Below are positions 1-5,089 of a stretch of 10,525 bases of DNA, in pieces (within the stretch, counting starts at the first letter, position 1; each line of letters starts with the position of its first letter). The DNA is from Gammaproteobacteria bacterium. GTDB taxonomy: Bacteria > Pseudomonadota > Gammaproteobacteria > Steroidobacterales > SZUA-146. Below the pieces are notes generated by a model, which made no database searches, had not been told where the DNA came from, and worked only from the letters and a program-made list of their open reading frames with translations. The stretch covers positions 1 through 10,525 of the forward strand of contig JABDLQ010000096.1 in the NCBI GenBank assembly GCA_013002925.1, read 5' to 3'. The position numbers were made by a program, and so were the translations under genes.

Positions 1-117
1 GTGTGGCAACGGGAAATTCGCTCCCGCCAGGCACACAGCATTGTGCAGTCTGAACCCAGGCTAGCCGATCCAATTGAGCAGACCGGGGCGTGGAACATCA
101 ATGTGAAAAACGTTTAA
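1..117 (+). CDS. C-terminal end of an unidentified protein (partial, enters from the left edge)
   Basis: The plus-strand frame starting at base 1 is open for 38 codons and stops with TAA at 115-117. It reads VWQREIRSRQ at the left edge and ends GAWNINVKNV. The other two plus frames and all minus frames examined here contain stops. About 24 of the 38 codons end in G or C, similar to the neighbouring genes, and a good hairpin terminator with a plus-strand T tract begins 27 bases after the stop. These facts together suggest the true end of a gene convergent with fabH. I do not recognise the family. An open frame of this length can occur by chance (roughly one in six), so the call rests mainly on the terminator. 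It is not fabD, which in many relatives follows fabH on the same strand. Confidence 0.42.
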   Translation: MWQREIRSRQAHSIVQSEPRLADPIEQTGAWNINVKNV

Positions 118-143
118 TTCGATCTGGTACTTCAAATTCAAAG

Positions 144-167
144 AAACCGGCTTTACGCCGGTTTTTT
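144..167. terminator. Intrinsic terminator between converging genes
   Basis: A perfect 8-bp stem, AAACCGGC (144-151) with GCCGGTTT (157-164), closes a 5-base loop. The T run at 162-167 gives a clear plus-strand U tract. On the minus strand the stem is followed by a weaker T-rich stretch, so it probably works in both directions. It lies 14 bases past the fabH stop and 27 bases past the stop of the left-edge reading frame, which fits a shared terminator that ends the yceD-rpmF-plsX-fabH transcript. Confidence 0.85.
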
Positions 168-181
168 AGTGCTCATTATAT

Positions 182-1147
182 TCAGTATTTTATCAGCGCA
201 GAGCCCCACGTAAATCCTCCGCCGAAAGCTTCAAGTAGCAGTGTATCGCCGCGTTTTATGCGACCGTCTCGTACACCCGTATCCAGCGCCAGCGGCACCG
301 AAGCGGCGGACGTATTACCATGATCCTGGACTGTCTGAATAACTTTTTCCATCGGCATGGATAATTTCTTCGCCGCCGCCTGGATGATGCGGATATTCGC
401 CTGATGCGGCACCAGCCAGGTAAGTTCATCGGTAGACATGTCATTATGATCCAGTGCAATCTGAGCAATTTTTCCAAGCGTACGCACCGCTACCTTGAAC
501 ACATCGTTGCCGCGCATCTGTACGTAATCGCGGTTGGACTCGCTGCCTTCAAACCCTTTGGAGACTCCCGAACTCACATAGAGCAAATCGCCATATTTGC
601 CATCAGCGGATAGATGCGTCGACAAAATTCCAGGTTCCTCCGATGGCTTTAACACCACTGCGCCGGCACCATCGCCAAACAGAACACAGGTTTGCCGATC
701 CGTCCAGTCCACGATGCTCGACAAGGTTTCGCTCCCCACAACGACCGCACATTTTGCACCCCCCGTTTTAATAAACATGTCGGCGACGGAGAGCGCATAC
801 ACAAAACCGGTGCAAGCAGCTTCCAGGCTAAACGCGGGGCAATCATGGATGTCGAGACGTTGCTGCAACAGGCAACCCATATTCGGAAACACCTGCTCCG
901 GCGTAGTGGTACCGACTATAATCAGGTCAACTTCATCCGGCCCCACACCGGCCATTTCCATAGCGTTTCGGACTGCGCCCTCGGCGAGATCGAGGTTTGA
1001 TTCATCATCCCCTAAAAGGTAGCGCGTTTTAATACCGGTACGTGTTCGGATCCACTCATCACTGGTATCAACCATCTTCTCCAGATCCGCGTTGCTTACA
1101 CAGCGTGAGGGCAGGTGACTTCCGGTACCGACAATACGACTAAACAT
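182..1147 (-). CDS. fabH: 3-oxoacyl-[acyl-carrier-protein] synthase III (KAS III)
   Basis: FabH condenses acetyl-CoA with malonyl-ACP to give acetoacetyl-ACP, the first step of type II fatty-acid synthesis in the cytosol. The 321-residue product has the usual family length. The thiolase-fold catalytic triad is visible: Cys112 in EAACTGF, His248 in HQAN and Asn278 in GNTS. The glycine-rich C-terminal motif EAFGGGFTWG is also present. The ATG at 1147 has a GGAG ribosome site six bases upstream and overlaps the end of plsX by 8 bases, so the two are probably translationally coupled. It is the last gene of the yceD-rpmF-plsX-fabH operon and is followed at once by a terminator. In E. coli the operon goes on into fabD, fabG and acpP; here it stops. 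Confidence 0.98.
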   Translation of the reverse strand: MFSRIVGTGSHLPSRCVSNADLEKMVDTSDEWIRTRTGIKTRYLLGDDESNLDLAEGAVRNAMEMAGVGPDEVDLIIVGTTTPEQVFPNMGCLLQQRLDIHDCPAFSLEAACTGFVYALSVADMFIKTGGAKCAVVVGSETLSSIVDWTDRQTCVLFGDGAGAVVLKPSEEPGILSTHLSADGKYGDLLYVSSGVSKGFEGSESNRDYVQMRGNDVFKVAVRTLGKIAQIALDHNDMSTDELTWLVPHQANIRIIQAAAKKLSMPMEKVIQTVQDHGNTSAASVPLALDTGVRDGRIKRGDTLLLEAFGGGFTWGSALIKY

Positions 1148-2165
1148 GCAGCTCTCCAGCAGGGAATTTATACTGTGCGATCGTTCTTTCTATTTCCCGG
1201 GGAATGTGGGAATGAATTTCCTTGGTTGCCATTTCAATCGCATGAAAGATCGCAGTAGCGTCAGCCGACCCGTGACTTTTAACCACGATGCCATCCAGGC
1301 CGACAAGGCTGGCGCCATTGTGCGTCCGCGTATCCAGTATTTGCATAAAGCCGTCCGTAAGTGACGACCCCGCCTCATCCCGGTGCGTCCGGCCGGACTC
1401 GCTCAAACGGGCGGCAAAAAATTGTGCAAAACCCTCCATGGTCTTGAGCGCTATATTACCGGTAAACCCGTCACTGACTACAACATCGACCGCATCAGTA
1501 AAAATATGATTTCCCTCAATAAACCCGACATAGTTTAACGCGGATTCACGTAACATGGCATCTGCCTCATTAAGCAGTTCGGTTCCCTTACCCTGTTCAG
1601 TGCCTATGTTCAGCAAACCCACACTCGGGCGGGCAATATTGTAATCACCTCTTGCAACCACATCACCCATAACGGCAAACTGACACAAAAGCGCCGGCGC
1701 ACAAGTGGCATTGGCACCCAGATCGAGCATCAGGGTTACGCCATTGAGCGACGGAATGGGTGACAAAATAGCCGGTCGTTTGATTCCCTGTACCGTGCCT
1801 AATACCGCCTTGGACAACGCCACCAGCGCGCCTGTGTTGCCGGAGCTCAGGCAGGCTTGGGCCCTTCCCTGCGTAATCATCTCAAGCGCCAGCCGCATTG
1901 AATACGGTTTTTTGTTACGCAGCACCTGGCGTGGTGACTGGTCCATGGCCACGACTTCAGTGGTATGCTCCAGCTTAATCCGGGAACGATGGGCAGAACT
2001 GAGTGCCTCAATATCCGGCTTCAGCTGACCGCCATCTCCAACCAGAATAAGCTGCAGTTCCGGCGTAGATTCCAGCGCACGGACGGCACCGGCAACGGCA
2101 GCCGTGTGGCCCAGATCACCGCCCATGGCATCAATCGCGATTGTTACGGATGACTGCACGGTCAC
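1140..2165 (-). CDS. plsX: Phosphate acyltransferase PlsX
   Basis: PlsX turns acyl-ACP and inorganic phosphate into acyl-phosphate, the acyl donor for PlsY in phosphatidic acid synthesis; it is a peripheral membrane enzyme. The 341-residue product shows the family N-terminus IAIDAMGGD, the central SSGNTGAL motif, LDLGAN and the C-terminal KSHGSADA block. No ATG lies between the upstream in-frame stop and the conserved AIDAMGG motif, so the start must be non-ATG. GTG at 2165 is chosen; GTG at 2159, two codons later, is an equal alternative. No clear Shine-Dalgarno sequence precedes either, so initiation may be weak or depend on translation of rpmF, which ends 51 bases upstream. The 3' end overlaps the fabH start by 8 bases. 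Confidence 0.97.
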   Translation of the reverse strand: MTVQSSVTIAIDAMGGDLGHTAAVAGAVRALESTPELQLILVGDGGQLKPDIEALSSAHRSRIKLEHTTEVVAMDQSPRQVLRNKKPYSMRLALEMITQGRAQACLSSGNTGALVALSKAVLGTVQGIKRPAILSPIPSLNGVTLMLDLGANATCAPALLCQFAVMGDVVARGDYNIARPSVGLLNIGTEQGKGTELLNEADAMLRESALNYVGFIEGNHIFTDAVDVVVSDGFTGNIALKTMEGFAQFFAARLSESGRTHRDEAGSSLTDGFMQILDTRTHNGASLVGLDGIVVKSHGSADATAIFHAIEMATKEIHSHIPREIERTIAQYKFPAGELHV

Positions 2166-2216
2166 GGAATTGTCAGGACCGGCGGGTGTTCAACCGCAAA
2201 CACTGAATAATTGGGA

Positions 2217-2408
2217 TTATTCGTCGTCCTGCTCGATGGCTGTGTCGATGACTTTGCGCCCACGATAGTACCCATCCGGGCTGACCCGGTGCCGTAAATG
2301 AGATTCTCCACTGGTGGGATCAATCGACAACGTGGGTTTACCCAGCCGGTCGTGGGAGCGACGCATGCCCCGGCGGGACGGCGTCTTTCGGCTTTTTTGT
2401 ACGGCCAT
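2217..2408 (-). CDS. rpmF: Ribosomal protein L32 (bL32)
   Basis: L32 is a small basic protein of the large ribosomal subunit. The 63-residue product starts MAVQKSRKTPSRRGMRRSHD and keeps the conserved core GMRRSHD, TSGE, LRHRV, DGYYRGRKV. It has no cysteines, so it is the zinc-free form typical of gammaproteobacteria. Compared with E. coli L32 it has an extra acidic C-terminal tail (about DTAIEQDDE). The ATG has a GGAG site (2416-2419) seven bases upstream. It lies 28 bases after yceD and before plsX; this yceD-rpmF-plsX coupling of ribosome and lipid genes is conserved in proteobacteria. Confidence 0.98.
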   Translation of the reverse strand: MAVQKSRKTPSRRGMRRSHDRLGKPTLSIDPTSGESHLRHRVSPDGYYRGRKVIDTAIEQDDE

Positions 2409-2436
2409 TTTCGTTCTCCAGTTCTGTATCGCCCGA

Positions 2437-2982
2437 TCAGGACGGCTTTTTTTCAGATAGTAATTTTTTTAAATCGGCAAACGGTGTCACAGATTCCTTG
2501 TCATCTGTGACACTCTCACTCATGTACTTTTTCATACTGTCACCGCCACAGGTAGCCTGTACATGTGTCGGATACTGTGGCAACGACAGCAACAATTCGT
2601 CTTCGACCCAGCTCAGCAGGTCGATGCCTGCGCCAGTGCCATTCGTGCCCGTGTCATTACCTGTGTCGTTACCTGCGCCATCACCGGTGTCATCCGATGT
2701 GAACGACCATTGCACAAGTGCCTGCAAATCCAGTGCCAGAGTTTCGAGACAGCGCTGACAGCAAACCTGCACTGTCGTTCGAACAGAGCCGGTCATCTCG
2801 ACGGTATTCGCATCGACTTTGCGGGGCTCCAGCCGGCAATCCACTGTCGTGGAATCCTTCTGCTCAAACTCCAGCGCCTCGACAAACCTTGGCAGTTCAT
2901 CCAAACTCAGCGTCGCGATCAGCGGCCGGGTCATCGCGGCCAGCTCATCAAATTCGTATGGTCGTCGCAGAGCCCCAGACAT
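2437..2982 (-). CDS. yceD: YceD family protein (DUF177), 23S rRNA accumulation protein, with a repeat insert
   Basis: YceD/DUF177 proteins are widely encoded next to rpmF and affect 23S rRNA accumulation or large-subunit assembly; the exact molecular role is not settled. The 181-residue product has the family Cys pair, C75-Q-R-C78, and the acidic block IDLLSWVEDELLLSLP (about 120-135) followed by a His (PTH). A third Cys (145) follows the block. Residues 97-119 are a low-complexity insert of Asp/Asn-Thr-Gly tetrapeptides encoded by degenerate 12-base repeats. The start at 2982 fits the short N-terminus of the family. There is no Shine-Dalgarno sequence, and the predicted transcription start is within about three bases of the ATG. 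A start at Met17 (2934) would remove conserved-looking N-terminal residues. Confidence 0.93.
   Translation of the reverse strand: MSGALRRPYEFDELAAMTRPLIATLSLDELPRFVEALEFEQKDSTTVDCRLEPRKVDANTVEMTGSVRTTVQVCCQRCLETLALDLQALVQWSFTSDDTGDGAGNDTGNDTGTNGTGAGIDLLSWVEDELLLSLPQYPTHVQATCGGDSMKKYMSESVTDDKESVTPFADLKKLLSEKKPS
2639..2698. repeat. Degenerate 12-base tandem repeat inside yceD
   Basis: On the plus strand, GTGTCATTACCT (2651-2662) is followed directly by GTGTCGTTACCT (2663-2674), which differs at one base. More decayed units follow (GCGCCATCACCG at 2675-2686, GTGTCATCCGAT at 2687-2698), and related sequence precedes them. The unit is a multiple of three, so the frame is kept. On the coding (minus) strand it gives tetrapeptides of the DDTG, DGAG, NDTG, NDTG type. 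Confidence 0.75.
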
Positions 2983-2990
2983 AGGGCGCG

Positions 2991-2996
2991 TATAAT
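2991..2996 (+). promoter_or_regulatory. Possible -10 box for maf
   Basis: A perfect TATAAT at 2991-2996 lies 17 bases before the maf ATG and would give a leader of roughly 10 bases. I see no credible -35 hexamer 16-18 bases upstream and no TG extension. It overlaps the -10 box of the oppositely directed yceD promoter, so it could simply be the mirror of that AT-rich element. Confidence 0.35.
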
Positions 2997-3020
2997 ATTT
3001 TGAGCTAACAGCTATGTCAA
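2992..3020 (-). promoter_or_regulatory. Sigma-70 promoter of the yceD-rpmF-plsX-fabH operon
   Basis: On the minus strand a perfect -35 box TTGACA (3020-3015) is followed after exactly 17 bases by TATTAT (2997-2992), which matches the -10 consensus at five of six positions. Transcription should start near 2985-2982, at or just before the yceD ATG (2982). The -35 box covers the first codons of the divergent maf gene, so transcription of the two genes could interfere. Confidence 0.75.
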
Positions 3021-3634
3021 AGATAATTCATGCTTTTTCCGGCAAACTGGACATAAAATCCGGACCAGTGCTGGCCTCCGGATCGCGGTATCGACGGGAC
3101 CTTTTGCTGCGGCTGGGGCTACCATTCGATTCGATTCCCCCGGATATCGATGAATCTCCTTTAAAATCCGAGAGTCCCGAGACCCTGGTCCAGAGGCTGG
3201 CGCGTCAAAAAGCAGAAAAAATCGCCCGATTGCATCCCAACCGGGTTGTCATTGGCTCGGATCAGCTTGCGGTACTCGATACCAAAATTTTGGGTAAACC
3301 CGGTGAACGAGCCGCCACAATTGACCAACTCGCCGCTTTTTCCGGCCGGAAAGTCACTTTTTTCACCGCAGTCACTGTCTGTGCGCTGGGCGCTCGCAGC
3401 CAGTGGCACCACACCGACCAGACTCTGGTAGAGTTCAGGACACTCACCCGCCCGGAAATTGAACGCTATGTAGAGCACGAGACGCCCTACGATTGTGCCG
3501 GCGGATTCAAATGTGAAGGCCTGGGTATCAGCCTGTTCGAACGAATCGACAGTTCCGACCCAACTGCACTGACAGGATTACCACTGATTTTCGTTGCCAC
3601 GGCCCTGCGCCACTACGGCTTTTTTTGCCCATGA
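3014..3634 (+). CDS. yceF: Maf/YceF family nucleotide pyrophosphatase (7-methyl-GTP pyrophosphatase type)
   Basis: Maf proteins hydrolyse non-canonical nucleoside triphosphates to the monophosphate. The YceF subgroup acts on 7-methyl-GTP and may clear modified nucleotides released by RNA decay. The 206-residue product shows LASGSRYRRDLL near residues 20-31, PDIDESP, the catalytic-site GSDQ with Asp83, and the C-terminal signature CAGGFKCEGLGISLFERI. The last is closer to E. coli YceF than to the dTTP/UTP-type YhdE. The place between yceD and rluC, on the opposite strand to both, is the same as in E. coli. The start at 3014 adds about a dozen residues before the usual Maf N-terminus and has only a poor ribosome site, but no nearer ATG is present. 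It ends 9 bases from the end of the convergent rluC. Confidence 0.95.
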   Translation: MSKIIHAFSGKLDIKSGPVLASGSRYRRDLLLRLGLPFDSIPPDIDESPLKSESPETLVQRLARQKAEKIARLHPNRVVIGSDQLAVLDTKILGKPGERAATIDQLAAFSGRKVTFFTAVTVCALGARSQWHHTDQTLVEFRTLTRPEIERYVEHETPYDCAGGFKCEGLGISLFERIDSSDPTALTGLPLIFVATALRHYGFFCP

Positions 3635-3643
3635 ACACCGCGA

Positions 3644-4627
3644 TTACTTGCGCCGCTTGGTGTGCAGCCCCCCCAGAACACTGGCGAGATCATCAGGGAG
3701 CGGTGCACTGATCTGACACGGATTACCTTCCGGGTATTCAAAAGTAAAACTGGAGGCGTGCAAAAATAATCGCTGCAGGCGGTGCCGCTGCATTGCTTTA
3801 TTAAATTCATCGTCACCGTACCTTTCATCACCCGCAATCGGGTGCCCAAGCTGTGCACAATGGACACGAATCTGATGTGTGCGTCCGGTATGGAGCTGCG
3901 CCTCGAGCAGTGTTGCCCCCGAGTAAAATTCCACCGGGCGAAAATCCGTGCGGCAATATTTGCCATCTGCAGCCACCTGTACGTAACGTTCACCGCCCTG
4001 TCGGTGATGCGTGTGCAAATGTAATTCGCAGCGATACCGGCCGTAATCCCAATGACCCCGGACCAACAAAAGGTAAGTCTTGCCAACTTCGTGTTCGCGA
4101 ATCTGGCGGTGCAGTTCGCGTAAAAAAGAACGCTTGCGCGCAATCACAAGACACCCGCTGGTTTCACGGTCAAGGCGATGGGCAAGCTCAAGATACGGCT
4201 CGTGGGGCAAGGCTTGTCGCAAGGTCTCAATCACACCCAGTGACACCCCGCTGCCACCATGTACAGCCCAGCCTGACGGTTTATTAATGACGTAGTAGGC
4301 TTTGTGGCGCTCAACAATTGTCCGACTGATCGTGCTCTGGCTGTCTCCGCTGGCCGCAGCGACGGACTTTGCAGCCATTCGAAATGGCGGAATTCTGACC
4401 ACATCACCGCAGGCCAGGCGATAGCCCGGCGTCGATCGGCCTTTGTTTACCCGCACCTCACCGCCGCGAATGGCACGGTACACGCGAGGTCTGGGAACAC
4501 CGGCAGCCTGCATCAGTAAATAATTGTCAAGGCGGCGCCCGGCATCATCTTCAGATACTGTCACAAACCGCACTTTTACGGGCTCGGATTGTGCATCAGG
4601 TGTGCGCTGGTTCGTCGATTTCTTCAT
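3644..4627 (-). CDS. rluC: 23S rRNA pseudouridine(955/2504/2580) synthase RluC
   Basis: RluC isomerises three uridines of 23S rRNA (955, 2504 and 2580 in E. coli numbering) to pseudouridine. The 327-residue product has an N-terminal S4-type RNA-binding domain (about 24-85, with RRLDNYL) and an RsuA/RluA-type catalytic domain. The latter starts near IVERHKAYYVINKPSGWAVH and contains HRLDRETSG with catalytic Asp153, and later LHTGRTHQIRVH. RluC is favoured over RluD or RluA because of the S4 domain and the conserved place divergent from rne. The ATG at 4627 has only a weak GAG-type ribosome site. The upstream region is shared with the rne promoter, and I could not define a convincing minus-strand promoter. 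Confidence 0.95.
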   Translation of the reverse strand: MKKSTNQRTPDAQSEPVKVRFVTVSEDDAGRRLDNYLLMQAAGVPRPRVYRAIRGGEVRVNKGRSTPGYRLACGDVVRIPPFRMAAKSVAAASGDSQSTISRTIVERHKAYYVINKPSGWAVHGGSGVSLGVIETLRQALPHEPYLELAHRLDRETSGCLVIARKRSFLRELHRQIREHEVGKTYLLLVRGHWDYGRYRCELHLHTHHRQGGERYVQVAADGKYCRTDFRPVEFYSGATLLEAQLHTGRTHQIRVHCAQLGHPIAGDERYGDDEFNKAMQRHRLQRLFLHASSFTFEYPEGNPCQISAPLPDDLASVLGGLHTKRRK

Positions 4628-4637
4628 TGCTAACTCA

Positions 4638-4666
4638 TTGATTCGGTATTGTCATATTGCTATAGT
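4638..4666 (+). promoter_or_regulatory. Strong extended -10 sigma-70 promoter for rne
   Basis: TTGATT (4638-4643, four of six matches to the -35 consensus) is followed after exactly 17 bases by TATAGT (4661-4666, five of six), with the extended -10 dinucleotide TG at 4658-4659. Transcription should start near 4673, giving an rne leader of about 417 bases. The promoter begins only 10 bases upstream of the divergent rluC ATG. Confidence 0.75.
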
Positions 4667-4694
4667 GGCGCCGTGACTAATTTGTCAAATACAT

Positions 4695-4721
4695 GTCTTG
4701 CTGCGGCAAGACTGATTTTTT
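4695..4721 (+). terminator. Hairpin plus T6 tract at the start of the rne leader (possible attenuator)
   Basis: A perfect 7-bp stem, GTCTTGC (4695-4701) with GCAAGAC (4706-4712), encloses the tetraloop TGCG. A run of six T follows at 4716-4721 after three bases. It would lie 22-49 bases into the transcript. The layout is that of a small intrinsic terminator, although the stem is short and the gap before the T run is not ideal. Confidence 0.5.
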
Positions 4722-4856
4722 CCGGGTTTTGGCCAGCGTGCCGCCGCCGTCTGTCGGTGGGGCATCGATGCCTTGTCAACTTGCTGATGCGGATCACGCA
4801 ATGTGTCGAAGACCCACTGGTTTTTTCGAATCGAGTCGGATTACTCCGGGTCGGGC

Positions 4857-4873
4857 GCGTCCTCGAGGGGCGC
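4857..4873 (+). other. Leader hairpin
   Basis: GCGTCC (4857-4862) pairs with GGGCGC (4868-4873), including one G-U pair, around a 5-base loop. It is one of several stems in the rne leader and stands just before the larger hairpin at 4880. Confidence 0.4.
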
Positions 4874-4879
4874 ATCAAA

Positions 4880-4907
4880 GTGCCGGCACATCTGTCGTTG
4901 CCGGTAC
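4880..4907 (+). other. Larger leader hairpin upstream of rne
   Basis: GTGCCGGCA (4880-4888) pairs with TGCCGGTAC (4899-4907): nine pairs with one G-U, around a 10-base loop. It is the longest stem I found in the leader. An AU-rich stretch with a possible RNase E cleavage site follows about 15 bases downstream, an arrangement that would suit an RNase E sensing element. Confidence 0.45.
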
Positions 4908-5089
4908 GGACGAGAAGCATACAGATTTTATTGGCCAGGTGCAGTCTTAACACACTCACCCGGCGCCTCAGGAATTCATTTTACTTGCGCCCGCCACGAC
5001 CGCTGGCCGCGCGCTCCTGCCTGTCTGCATTTCCGCCACAAACCCCGATCTAAAAGTAACAACCGCCTTGATCAACTGAGCAAGGTTTT

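Larger units (their letters stand above)
4673..5089 (+). promoter_or_regulatory. Long structured 5' leader of rne (candidate autoregulatory UTR)
   Basis: No convincing gene lies in 4628-5089; the frames open here overlap each other and resemble nothing known. The stretch is best read as the rne untranslated leader. It holds several hairpins: 4695-4712 with a T tract, 4744-4760 (CCGCCG with CGGTGG), 4761-4772 (a 12-base palindrome), 4857-4873 and 4880-4907. AU-rich single-strand stretches near 4920-4933 and 4973-4984 include AGAUU, which fits the RNase E cleavage preference RNWUU. In E. coli the rne leader is 361 bases long and lets RNase E control its own mRNA level. A similar role here is inferred from length, position and structure, not from sequence match. 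Confidence 0.6.

Noticed and set aside
90..323. Plus-strand frame of 77 codons across the terminator and the end of fabH
   Set aside because: It runs through the hairpin terminator and antisense to the conserved C-terminus of fabH; it is a shadow frame.
2447..2475. Two T-rich runs in the 3' part of yceD as an internal terminator or promoter for rpmF
   Set aside because: They correspond to Lys codons (KKLLSEKK) of the coding strand, have no stem, and the nearest -35/-10 pair has poor spacing (15 bases).
3600..3646. T7 run at the end of maf (3620-3626) as a terminator
   Set aside because: I could not find a convincing stem directly before the run on either strand, and the T run encodes the terminal Phe residues of Maf.
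4649..5053. Open frames of 60-134 codons on both strands in the rluC-rne gap
   Set aside because: They overlap each other in several frames, start at or before the predicted transcription start or lack ribosome sites, resemble no family I know, and lie where an untranslated rne leader is expected.
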